Positions 1 to 6,793 of a stretch of 26,808 nucleotides of DNA are shown here, piece after piece. Numbering within the stretch: the stretch's first letter is position 1; each line of letters starts with the position of its first letter. Where the stretch lies: positions 1-26,808 of the forward strand of contig JBOFZL010000068.1 in NCBI GenBank assembly GCA_051655155.1, in the 5' to 3' direction. The position numbers were made by a program, and so were the translations under genes. The notes beneath the pieces are model-generated. The model was not told the DNA's origin. It did no database searches and saw only the letters and a program-made list of their open reading frames with translations. The DNA comes from JBOFZL01 sp051655155. Lineage in GTDB: Bacteria; Bacillota; Clostridia; Peptostreptococcales; Filifactoraceae.

Positions 1-2
1 CA

Positions 3-659
3 ATACAGGCAATTTATAAGATTCATAAAGATGATTTTGAAATGAGATTGAAGGATTATATTGAGACGTTTGATTGTTCTGACTATATAAATAGACCATT
101 GAGAAAACTTAGCCTTGGCCAAAGAGTAAAAGTCGATATAATAGCAGCATTAATTCATAATCCTAAAATATTATTTTTAGATGAACCGTTTATTGGATTA
201 GATTTTAAAGCCAAAAAAATTATAATTGAAAAATTAGATTATATTATAAGACAAAATAAAATGACATGTTTGCTTACTTCACACAATATTGAAGATATAG
301 ATATGTTATGTGATAGAATTTCTGTTATTGATGATGGTAGGTTAGTTTCAAACACATCTAAAATGGACTTGATAAATTCTTTTGATGGAAATTATAAAAT
401 AGAAATAAAAAAAAACAATGATAAGGAATTAATCATTAATAATGATTCAGAAAAAATATCCATAATGGGTACAATGTATAATGATAATAAAACAATTATT
501 GAACTGAAAATTCGATGCGATGGAAAAAATCATAATCAAATAATTTCGAATATATTTAGAGATAATGAGGATATTATAAGTGTGGTAATTGATAAAAATG
601 GTTTACAAGAAGCCATTGAGGAAAAAATATTAAAGAGTAAGGTAGAATATTTTAAATGA
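3..659 (+). CDS. ABC transporter ATP-binding protein (5' end missing)
   Basis: The reading frame is open from the first bases of the window, so the gene begins upstream and the Walker A motif is not visible. Visible nucleotide-binding-domain parts, in order: an ABC signature (LSLGQR), a Walker B with catalytic Glu (ILFLDEP) followed by a D-loop-like FIGLD, and an H-loop His (LLTSHN). A further segment of about 90 residues after the ATPase core is typical of the drug, antibiotic or Na+ export type (ABC-2/NatA-like) rather than of importers. It would energise export through a separate membrane protein encoded outside the window. Its TGA stop overlaps the ATG of the following radical SAM gene (ATGA), so the two were probably co-translated. 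ABC exporter plus radical SAM enzyme is a common pairing in peptide-modification clusters; that reading is an inference, and the substrate is unknown. Confidence 0.85.
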   Translation: MQAIYKIHKDDFEMRLKDYIETFDCSDYINRPLRKLSLGQRVKVDIIAALIHNPKILFLDEPFIGLDFKAKKIIIEKLDYIIRQNKMTCLLTSHNIEDIDMLCDRISVIDDGRLVSNTSKMDLINSFDGNYKIEIKKNNDKELIINNDSEKISIMGTMYNDNKTIIELKIRCDGKNHNQIISNIFRDNEDIISVVIDKNGLQEAIEEKILKSKVEYFK

Positions 660-847
660 AAAGAGAATACAGTTCAGTAAGACTTGAAGTAACATCAAAG
701 TGTAATATAAATTGCCTGTATTGTCACGGGGGCTCAACACAAAAATACATTTGGCCGTGGATGCTCATGGTATGCCAGTCCGAGTTTTTATCACAGCAGG
801 TACCACAGCGGATTGTAAAAAGGCTGTTGCACTCATCGACGCAATAA
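656..847 (+). pseudogene. Radical SAM protein, truncated after ~25 codons
   Basis: The N-terminus carries a textbook radical SAM cluster motif: Cys16, Cys20 and Cys23 in CNINCLYC, preceded by RLEVTSK, the usual lead-in in SPASM/peptide-maturase-type enzymes. After about residue 25 (around position 730) the frame enters transposase DNA read out of frame and stops at 847, so the barrel and any C-terminal Fe-S domain are missing and the product cannot be functional. The start ATG overlaps the ABC gene stop by 4 bases. Only the Fe-S motif is preserved, so the original substrate class cannot be told. The junction lies near 724-735. Confidence 0.75.
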
Positions 848-1128
848 CTGCACAAAATTTACTTGCCGACCGCGGCTATGATTCCAATGATATAATAAAC
901 ACTGCAAAGTCCGCAGGAATGAATCCCATCATCCCACCAAAGAAGAATCGAAAAGAACAGCGTTCATACGACAAAGACCTCTACAAGCCTCGTCATTTAG
1001 TAGAAAACGCATTCCTTCACCTCAAAAGATGGCGCGGCATTGCTACACGATACGCTAAGAATTCATCATCCCTTCTTGCAGCAGTTCAAATTCGGAGCAT
1101 CGTTCTTTGGGCAAATATATTAGCTTAA
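727..1128 (+). pseudogene. IS5-family transposase, N-terminally truncated
   Basis: The frame (open from an ATG at 712) becomes transposase-like at about 727, with NTKIHLAVDAHGMP, the segment around the first catalytic Asp in IS5-type DDE transposases. It continues with the second Asp in LLADRGYDSN and the catalytic Glu in RHLVENAFLHLKRWRG, then ends normally at a TAA. This resembles the IS427-like subgroup of IS5. The N-terminal part, encoded by the first half of such elements, is absent and replaced by the start of the radical SAM gene. All three catalytic acidic residues are retained, but there is no native start or N-terminal domain, so it is presumably inactive. Its codons are visibly richer in G and C than those of its neighbours, as expected for transferred DNA. 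Confidence 0.85.
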
Positions 1129-1150
1129 TTTCGAGTCAACGCTATCTAAC
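727..1150 (+). mobile_element. Remnant of an IS5-like insertion sequence (3' half)
   Basis: This is the extent of DNA that looks foreign. The left boundary is the break in the radical SAM gene near 724-735. The right boundary is only approximate: the transposase stop at 1128 is followed by a short tail ending in about GTCAACGCTATCTAA, which could be the right terminal repeat. The matching left terminal repeat is absent, so repeats and a target duplication cannot be demonstrated. The structure fits insertion followed by a deletion that removed the left half of the element and part of the interrupted gene. Confidence 0.55.
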
Positions 1151-1158
1151 TTATTAAA

Positions 1159-1251
1159 GTGAAATTTAAAAATTATCTATTTGATCAATCTTTAGATATT
1201 AAGCTTGAACCTCTAGGTAGTTATGTTAAAATGAGGAAAACGAGTATATGA
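1159..1251 (+). other. Short coding-like fragment after the IS remnant
   Basis: Just to the right of the element, the frame starting with GTG at 1159 reads VKFKNYLFDQSLDIKLEPLG and continues to a TGA at 1249-1251, 30 codons in all, with host-like AT-rich codon use. There is no convincing ribosome binding site. It could be the 3' remnant of the gene broken by the element, or chance. The rest of 1129-1418 holds nothing I can identify beyond a TATAAT-like hexamer at 1322-1327 without a good -35. Confidence 0.22.
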
Positions 1252-1418
1252 TCAACTAAAATATGAAATACATTGTCAAAATCTGTTCAGTCTGGTGACT
1301 TTTAGGTGTTACACATGAATATATAATGCCTATAGATATAGTTATGATGTATGTAGAATAAAATTCAAATTCTAGGAAAAATAAGGTTTTAAGAGGTTGA
1401 TGGCGGGAGAAATTAAGA

Positions 1419-1757
1419 ATGGAAGATGCCTTAGGTGTGAAAATAGTTGGAGTGGTATGTGGTGTTTTGGCATGCATACTACCTACCATTAGTTTTTCTA
1501 GAAGAATAAAAAATTCTGCCTTCCACGTTTTTAGCTTTATTTTTTGCTCCATATCCATTTATACAATGATATTGCATATTGACCTTAATGTGAAAGAGGC
1601 AAACTGGCGGGAACTTTCAAAGCTTATGCCGACTTTTGCTTTTATGACTACTGCGCTTTTTGCAGTAACTATGGCTTTGAATTTTATTGCGCTAATTATG
1701 CCGAGAAAAAAAGTGGAGCCTAAGGTCGATAAAAAGGAACCCCTAAAAAAAGAGTAA
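1419..1757 (+). CDS. Small membrane protein of unknown function
   Basis: A 112-residue protein with three predicted hydrophobic segments: about residues 7-24 (VVCGVLACILPT region), about 38-53 (FSFIFCSISIYTMIL region) and about 70-92 (FAFMTTALFAVTMALNF region). The tail is very basic and lysine-rich (KKVEPKVDKKEPLKKE), probably cytoplasmic. A GGGAG element about 10 bases upstream supports this ATG. I do not recognise a family. The next gene starts 19 bases after its stop, so the two are probably co-transcribed, but that gene gives no strong clue to function. Confidence 0.7.
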   Translation: MEDALGVKIVGVVCGVLACILPTISFSRRIKNSAFHVFSFIFCSISIYTMILHIDLNVKEANWRELSKLMPTFAFMTTALFAVTMALNFIALIMPRKKVEPKVDKKEPLKKE

Positions 1758-1776
1758 AAAGAAAGGAAAGAAAAAA

Positions 1777-2154
1777 ATGTCAGAATTATGGATAGAAAAT
1801 TACCTACTGGCGATGAAAGGTGTAACTAGCGATTATAAATTGGAATGGGAATGGAAACGCTATATGATTGGAGGGAAACTTTTTGCTGCAATCATGCACC
1901 CATCAGATAAGTTTGACATAGCCTATGCTAACAAAGACTTGATAAATATAAAGTGTGATCCTCTTGTATCAGAAGCTTTGTTTAGGGACTACAAGGGGAT
2001 AATGCCTGGATTTTATATGGATAAAAGCAACTGGATCTCTGTAGACTTAAATGCGGGAATACCCGAGGATTTGTTAAAGGAATTAATGAGAGATAGCTAT
2101 GAGCTTATATTTAAGAAACTTACGAAGAAATTGCAAAAGGAAATAATTGGCTAG
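1777..2154 (+). CDS. MmcQ/YjbR family protein
   Basis: This 125-residue protein has the length and layout of the MmcQ/YjbR (DUF419) family: an N-terminal helix, then WEWKRYMIGGKLFAAIMHP (the conserved 'v..KM.aai' strand), KCDPLVSEALFRDYKGIMPG (the hallmark segment ending in a P-G turn) and W-I-S-V-D-L. The fold resembles a CyaY-like alpha/beta domain. Members are often called DNA-binding on structural grounds, but a physiological role is not established. A purine-rich GAAAGGAAAG sequence precedes the ATG. It is the last gene before a strong terminator at 2205. Confidence 0.85.
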   Translation: MSELWIENYLLAMKGVTSDYKLEWEWKRYMIGGKLFAAIMHPSDKFDIAYANKDLINIKCDPLVSEALFRDYKGIMPGFYMDKSNWISVDLNAGIPEDLLKELMRDSYELIFKKLTKKLQKEIIG

Positions 2155-2204
2155 AAAAATAAATCAAGTAAAATGAATTCCTTTCATAGAGCGTATCCAG
2201 AGCA

Positions 2205-2237
2205 AAGTATCAAGTGAAAATCACTTGATGCTTTTTT
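2205..2237 (+). terminator. Rho-independent terminator after the YjbR-family gene
   Basis: A 12-bp stem (2205-2216 with 2222-2233, one G-T wobble), a 5-base loop and a T-run from 2232 to 2237. It lies about 50 bases past the stop at 2154. Confidence 0.85.
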
Positions 2238-2360
2238 ATTTACAAAGTAAAGGAATCATACGTTTATTGTTCAAAAATAAGAAAGAGAGGGAAAAAAGAT
2301 GGCAAAGTATTTTATGAATGTTAGAATATAGTTTCCAAACAAGAAACTGACAGAAGTATA

Positions 2361-2423
2361 CCGACCTCCAAATATTAGATTTTAGGGCTGATTTTTGGTG
2401 GTCGGTCAATAATCTAATTTTTT
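2361..2423 (+). ncRNA. Candidate structured RNA with H-type pseudoknot geometry
   Basis: Stem 1 pairs 2361-2372 (CCGACCTCCAAA) with 2394-2405 (TTTGGTGGTCGG), 12 positions with one T-T mismatch. Within its 21-base loop, 2374-2381 (ATTAGATT) is exactly complementary to 2411-2418 (AATCTAAT) downstream of stem 1. That is the layout of an H-type pseudoknot, or of two alternative pairings. A T-run follows (2417-2422). It matches no riboswitch family I know and sits about 230 bases before the cad operon, whose own promoter lies between. The same pairings exist on the opposite strand, so its orientation is not certain; it could also be the end of a lost mobile element. Confidence 0.4.
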
Positions 2424-2577
2424 AAATAGAATTTGCAAACTAGATTATAATACATAAATTCAAGCTGTTCCTATAGTCTATTTCCTTCATTTTACATAAG
2501 GCTAGGTTTTTAAGAGTGCTTAATTATTTATTTTAGGGGATGCTGGCTGACATACTAAACTTTAATCAATATTTATC

Positions 2578-2605
2578 TTGACATATAAAATTTTTGGTGT
2601 AAAAT
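2578..2605 (+). promoter_or_regulatory. Sigma-A promoter of the cad operon
   Basis: A perfect -35 TTGACA (2578-2583), a 16-base spacer and a -10 TAAAAT (2600-2605, five of six to consensus). Start of transcription is expected near 2612, inside the palindromic operator. Confidence 0.75.
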
Positions 2606-2638
2606 AAACATATGAACATATATTCATATGTTTATTTT
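2601..2638 (+). promoter_or_regulatory. ArsR/SmtB-type operator (38-bp perfect palindrome)
   Basis: 2601-2616 and 2623-2638 are perfect 16-base inverted repeats around a 6-base centre. The core ATGAACATATATTCAT at 2613-2628 matches the TGAA-n6-TTCA pattern of 12-2-12 operators bound by SmtB, CzrA and CadC-type repressors. It overlaps the -10 and the start site and ends just before the AGGAGGTGA ribosome binding site at 2640-2648. A bound repressor would therefore block RNA polymerase, giving autoregulation relieved by metal. Confidence 0.85.
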
Positions 2639-2651
2639 CAGGAGGTGAATC

Positions 2652-3032
2652 ATGAAGGAATCTAAATTAGATTTTTGTAATTGCAATATAGTTCATAGGG
2701 ATATAATAGAGAAAGCTAAGGCTGTTATGGTTGATGAAGATGAGGCTTATAGATTAGCAGAATTTTTTAAGGCTTTTTCAGATAGTACAAGGATAAAGAT
2801 AATGAATGCTCTTTCGGAAGGGGAGCTATGTGTTTGTGATATAGCAATTCTTCTTTCCATAAGTCAATCAGCTACATCCCATCAGCTTAAAGTTTTGCGT
2901 CAGGCAAGACTTGTAAAACCTAGGAGAGATGGGAAAACAGTTTATTATAGTTTGGATGATTCTCATATAGAGGATATATTTAGAGAAGGATTGGTTCACA
3001 TTAGAGAGGAGGCTGGAAGTACTAATGAGTAA
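2652..3032 (+). CDS. cadC: CadC-like metal-sensing repressor (ArsR/SmtB family)
   Basis: A 126-residue winged-helix repressor that leaves DNA when it binds toxic metal. Both classic metal sites can be read. The thiolate site is N-terminal Cys9 and Cys11 plus Cys60 and Cys62 (ELCVCD), as in Cd/Pb-sensing CadC. The helix-5 zinc site is Asp103, His105, His116 and Glu119 (DDSHIEDIF...VHIREE), spaced as in Staphylococcus aureus CadC, with residue numbers offset by two. The DNA-recognition helix is in SISQSATSHQLKVLRQARLV. The gene follows a palindromic operator and a very strong ribosome binding site. Its end overlaps the start of the P-type ATPase gene by 8 bases. Specificity for Cd/Pb/Zn is inferred from the ligands; As(III) is less likely because no arsenical pump is nearby. 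Confidence 0.9.
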   Translation: MKESKLDFCNCNIVHRDIIEKAKAVMVDEDEAYRLAEFFKAFSDSTRIKIMNALSEGELCVCDIAILLSISQSATSHQLKVLRQARLVKPRRDGKTVYYSLDDSHIEDIFREGLVHIREEAGSTNE

Positions 3033-5385
3033 ATTAAAAAAAACATACAGAATAACTGGTTTAGGGTGTGGGAATTGTGGTAATAAAATCCAAGATAGAA
3101 TAGGAGCTATGCCAGAGGTTGAGTATTGTAATTTAGATTTTGTTATGAGTAAACTAACTGTTAAGATTGATACTTCAAAACTAGATAAAGGTTTAAATGT
3201 GGAATCAGATAAAGGAAATAAGATAGGTGCTGGTAATTATAAGGATAATAAATTAGAGGCTATATTGGATTTAGGTGAGATGAAATCGGATAATGAGCAT
3301 CATCATGTTGTAGAACCTAAAGAGGAGTGTGGATGTGGACATGATCACGAAGGCCATAGTCATAGTCACGAAGGACATAATCATAATCATGAAGATGTGG
3401 GCGAAATAGTGTTGGACTCTTATGGTAAAGAGTTTGATTATCAGATATTTTTTAATAAAATCAGCACTATAGCAGACAAAATTGAGCCTGGGACTAAATT
3501 TATAGAGATTGAAAAGGGAAATGTAGTAGCTAGAGAAGATAATTCAAAAAAGCTTAGGTTTAGGTTGGCGAAGATTGTGGTTTCTTTGATTTTATTTTTT
3601 TCGGCTTTGTTTCTTGATTTAAATGAAACTCTAAAGTTTTCGCTTTATGCTGCTGCATATCTAATAGTTGGAGCTGATGTTATAATAAGGGCTTTTAAAA
3701 ATATTATAAATGGTGAGCTTTTTGATGAAAACTTTCTTATGACTATAGCAACTTTTGGGGCTTTTGCAATAAAAGAATATCCAGAGGGTGTTGTGGTTAT
3801 GTTGTTTTACCAAATTGGAGAATTTTTTCAAGAAACAGCAGTTGAAGAGTCTAAAAAGTCTATAGAGGCGCTTATGAATATTAAGCCGGAGTTTGCAAAT
3901 ATTAAGGTGGATAATGATATTAAACAAGTTAGTCCTGAAGAGGTTTCTGTTGGCGATATTATTGTGGTTAAACCTGGAGAAAAGCTTCCTATAGATGGAG
4001 AGGTTGTTGAAGGAAGTACCACATTGAATATGGCAGCTATTACAGGAGAATCAGTGCCTTTGGAGGTTCAAAAGGGGGAAACGGTTTTAAGTGGAGCTAT
4101 TAATATAGATGGAGTTATTGAGGTTAGAACAACAAGGTTATTTGAAGATTCAACTGTATCGAAAATATTAGAATTAGTCGAAAATGCCAGTTCTAAAAAG
4201 GCAAAAACAGAGCAGTTTATAACACGATTTGCTAAATTTTATACACCTATAGTGGTTTTAATAGCTGCAATTATAGCAGTTGTTCCTCCTATATTTATTC
4301 AAGGTGCCGTTGCTTCAGAGTGGATATATAGGGCATTAGTATTTTTGGTTGTGTCATGTCCTTGTGCTCTGGTTATTTCAATTCCATTAGGATTTTTTGG
4401 AGGGATTGGAGGTTCATCAAGACAAGGTGTTTTAGTTAAGGGTGGAAATTATTTAGAGGCGATGAACAGGGTAGATACAGTTATTTTTGATAAAACAGGA
4501 ACTTTAACGAAGGGTAACTTTAATGTAGACAAGATAATTCCTTTTGAAAATTCTTGTAGTGAAATGGAGTTGCTTGAGTTAGCTGCCTATGGAGAAGCAC
4601 TATCAAATCATCCGATTGCAAGGTCTATTGTAGAAAAGTATGGAAAGAACTTGGATAAAAATGTTATTAAAGATTATAAAGAAATTCCAGGTCATGGTAT
4701 AACTGCCAAGGTTTATGGTAGAAAACTTGCTGTTGGAAACCATAGACTTATGGATAAACTGGGGATTGATTATAAGAAGGTCGATTTAGTAGGCTCAGTA
4801 ATTTATGTTATGGCTGATGACAAGTTTATGGGTAGGATTTCTGTTGTAGATGAAATAAAAAAAGAGGCTCCATCAACTATTAAGACTTTAAAATCTATGG
4901 GTATAAGAACCGTTATGCTCACAGGGGATAATACTGCAATTGCCAGTAAGGTATCAGCGGTATTAGGTATAAACAAGTTTTATGCAGAGCTGTTGCCACA
5001 GGACAAGGTTTCTAAAATAGAAAAACTTAAGTCAGGTATGAAAAATAGCAAGGTAATGTTTGTAGGAGATGGTATCAATGATGCTCCAGCTTTGGCTCTT
5101 GCTGATATAGGTGTAGCAATGGGCGGATTAGGGGCTGATGCAGCTGTAGATATAGCAGATGTTGTTATTATGAATGATGATATTAGCAAAGTGGTATCGG
5201 CTTTAAGGATAGCTAAGAAAACAAATAATATTGTATGGCAAAATATAACTATCGCCTTTGTAGTTAAGCTAGCAGTACTTATACTGGGAACTGCTGGATT
5301 AGCTACTATATGGGAAGCTGTATTTGCGGATGTGGGAGTTGCTATTATTGCGATTTTCAATTCTATGCGTGCTATGAAAAATTAA
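3025..5385 (+). CDS. cadA: Cd/Zn/Pb-exporting P1B-type ATPase (CadA/ZntA-like)
   Basis: A 786-residue membrane pump that uses ATP to expel soft divalent metals. In order: an N-terminal heavy-metal-associated domain with Cys15 and Cys18 (GLGCGNCGNK, not the usual GMTCxxC), a metal-binding linker rich in His with Cys102 and Cys104 (about residues 92-128), and a second ferredoxin-like segment lacking CxxC (about 130-175). Then come the membrane helices, the TGES actuator loop, the Cys445-Pro446-Cys447 site in the sixth helix, the phosphorylated Asp489 in DKTGTLT, the His529-Pro of the nucleotide domain, and GDGINDAPAL. CPC with the HP motif and the adjacent cadC indicates Cd2+/Zn2+/Pb2+ rather than Cu+. 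It is complete and overlaps cadC by 8 bases. The His/Cys linker probably collects or buffers metal (inference). Confidence 0.93.
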   Translation: MSKLKKTYRITGLGCGNCGNKIQDRIGAMPEVEYCNLDFVMSKLTVKIDTSKLDKGLNVESDKGNKIGAGNYKDNKLEAILDLGEMKSDNEHHHVVEPKEECGCGHDHEGHSHSHEGHNHNHEDVGEIVLDSYGKEFDYQIFFNKISTIADKIEPGTKFIEIEKGNVVAREDNSKKLRFRLAKIVVSLILFFSALFLDLNETLKFSLYAAAYLIVGADVIIRAFKNIINGELFDENFLMTIATFGAFAIKEYPEGVVVMLFYQIGEFFQETAVEESKKSIEALMNIKPEFANIKVDNDIKQVSPEEVSVGDIIVVKPGEKLPIDGEVVEGSTTLNMAAITGESVPLEVQKGETVLSGAINIDGVIEVRTTRLFEDSTVSKILELVENASSKKAKTEQFITRFAKFYTPIVVLIAAIIAVVPPIFIQGAVASEWIYRALVFLVVSCPCALVISIPLGFFGGIGGSSRQGVLVKGGNYLEAMNRVDTVIFDKTGTLTKGNFNVDKIIPFENSCSEMELLELAAYGEALSNHPIARSIVEKYGKNLDKNVIKDYKEIPGHGITAKVYGRKLAVGNHRLMDKLGIDYKKVDLVGSVIYVMADDKFMGRISVVDEIKKEAPSTIKTLKSMGIRTVMLTGDNTAIASKVSAVLGINKFYAELLPQDKVSKIEKLKSGMKNSKVMFVGDGINDAPALALADIGVAMGGLGADAAVDIADVVIMNDDISKVVSALRIAKKTNNIVWQNITIAFVVKLAVLILGTAGLATIWEAVFADVGVAIIAIFNSMRAMKN

Positions 5386-5392
5386 AATTTAC

Positions 5393-5401
5393 TGTTATAA
5401 T
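5393..5401 (+). promoter_or_regulatory. Possible extended -10 promoter for the nhaC-like gene
   Basis: TGTTATAAT (5393-5401) is an exact extended -10 (TGnTATAAT); no good -35 is visible. Transcription would begin near 5408, inside the left arm of the cadA terminator. A transcript starting here would lack half the hairpin and escape termination. There is little other room for a promoter between cadA and the next gene. Confidence 0.45.
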
Positions 5402-5402
5402 A

Positions 5403-5430
5403 AAAGCATCTGATTATTCAGGTGCTTTTT
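5403..5430 (+). terminator. Rho-independent terminator after cadA
   Basis: An 11-bp stem (5403-5413 with 5418-5428, one G-T wobble), a 4-base loop and a T-run to 5430. It is only 26 bases before the nhaC-like start. Confidence 0.85.
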
Positions 5431-5456
5431 AAATTTACATCTTAGGAGTTGGATAT

Positions 5457-6788
5457 ATGGATTGGTTACTGGTTTTTGGGTCTGTGGGAATTATTATGCT
5501 GTCTATTGTTTTTAATTTTTCTATGTTATATGCATTTTTAGTTGCAATTTTGATATCTTTAATTTATTTTAGGGTTAAAGGATATAGAGCTAAAGAACTG
5601 ATGACAATTATATGTAAGGGAGTTTTTGAATCAAGGGTAGTATTTTTACTTATATTATTAATGGGATTGGTAATATCATCTTGGATGGCATCGGGAATTG
5701 TTCCTACAATGATATATTATGGATTTGATTTTATTAACAAGGGTAATTTTTTGTTAAACTGTTTTTTGATAGCATCAGTAAGTGCTTTGTTCATGGGTAC
5801 GGCATTAGGTTGCTTTAGTACAATAGGAATGGTACTTTTTTGCCTAGGACAAGGTTTAGGTTTACCAACACCTATTCTATTAGGTAGCATTATTTCAGGC
5901 TGTTTTATGGCTGATAAGATGTCGCCTATTTCATCATTAGTTAATTTACTTATAGGAGTTTCAAATGGAGATTATAAAAAGTTTTGTAGAAGCATACTGA
6001 AAACAACCTTGCCCACGTTTATTATTAGTGGCATAATATTTTATATTATAGGTAATAGATATTCCAATAGTCTAGAGATTGAGAAATTGTTGAACTACAA
6101 AGAGGTTTTAGGTGAACAATATTATATATCGCCAATGTTTTTTTTAATACCTTTAGGCATGATGATACTATCAGCTAGTGGGGTTAAGACTATATATAAT
6201 TTACTTGTTAGTATTATTACTAGTTCGGTTATTGCTATTTTCATTCAAAAGATACCTTTTATGAAGTATATAAATATTTTACTTTGGGGATTTAAAGGAG
6301 AGTCCGTATTAGACCTTAAGGATCTCATAAAAGGTGGAGGGGTTATCCCTATGATAGAAGTGTTTCTTGTAGTTTTATGTGCTGTAATTTTAAGTAGTAT
6401 TTTTATAGAAACAGGATTATTAGAGAATATTGTTGGAACATTTTTTAAGAAAAAAGTATCATATTTTATTTTGGTTGTTAAAACAATAATATTTTCATCT
6501 ATATTAACCGTTGTAACTTGCGACCAGACCTGTGCAATACTTATTCCAGTTAAGTTTTTAAGAGGTAAGTTTTCTGATATGAACAAGGCAGGGGTATTGG
6601 TCAGGAGTATATCTGATAGTGGAGTTATTATTGCTCCACTTATGAATTGGAATGTTAATTCGATAGTTATTTTTACAATTACGGGAGTTACGGCTTTTAG
6701 CTATGCTCCATATGCAGTGCTTTGCTACATTGCACCTATTGTTAGTGTTATAGTTGCTTATTTTGAGGACAGGAGAGAAAGGGCGTAA
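5457..6788 (+). CDS. nhaC: NhaC-family Na+/H+ antiporter-like protein
   Basis: A 443-residue, very hydrophobic protein with about eleven predicted membrane segments. The most telling part is SIISGCFMADKMSPISSLVN (about residues 144-163), which corresponds to the conserved 'GdkmSPlSdttnl' region of NhaC and related exchangers, with a preceding LFMGTALGCFSTIGM re-entrant-like stretch. The family exchanges Na+ (or Li+, or organic substrates such as malate/lactate in MleN) for protons, so the actual substrate is uncertain. AGGAGT lies about 8 bases before the ATG. The lipoprotein gene starts 5 bases after its stop, indicating one operon. Confidence 0.8.
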   Translation: MDWLLVFGSVGIIMLSIVFNFSMLYAFLVAILISLIYFRVKGYRAKELMTIICKGVFESRVVFLLILLMGLVISSWMASGIVPTMIYYGFDFINKGNFLLNCFLIASVSALFMGTALGCFSTIGMVLFCLGQGLGLPTPILLGSIISGCFMADKMSPISSLVNLLIGVSNGDYKKFCRSILKTTLPTFIISGIIFYIIGNRYSNSLEIEKLLNYKEVLGEQYYISPMFFLIPLGMMILSASGVKTIYNLLVSIITSSVIAIFIQKIPFMKYINILLWGFKGESVLDLKDLIKGGGVIPMIEVFLVVLCAVILSSIFIETGLLENIVGTFFKKKVSYFILVVKTIIFSSILTVVTCDQTCAILIPVKFLRGKFSDMNKAGVLVRSISDSGVIIAPLMNWNVNSIVIFTITGVTAFSYAPYAVLCYIAPIVSVIVAYFEDRRERA

Positions 6789-6793
6789 GTTAT

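Larger units (their letters stand above)
2155..2577. other. Non-coding stretch before the cad operon
   Basis: No gene of convincing size on either strand. It contains the terminator at 2205-2237, a 10-codon frame at 2299-2331 preceded by a good AGAGAGGG sequence (MAKYFMNVRI, probably a remnant or chance), a strong structured inverted-repeat element at 2361-2423, and an isolated TATAAT at 2446-2451 without a clear -35. The remaining bases are AT-rich and featureless. Confidence 0.6.

Noticed and set aside
1256..1558. Minus-strand open frame of 100 codons
   Set aside because: Overlaps the better-supported plus-strand membrane protein gene and has no recognisable features or ribosome binding site.
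2299..2331. Ten-codon open frame with a good ribosome binding site
   Set aside because: Too short to support as a gene without conservation; could be a remnant or leader peptide.
4980..5360. Minus-strand open frame of 126 codons inside cadA
   Set aside because: Shadow of a highly conserved P-type ATPase coding region.
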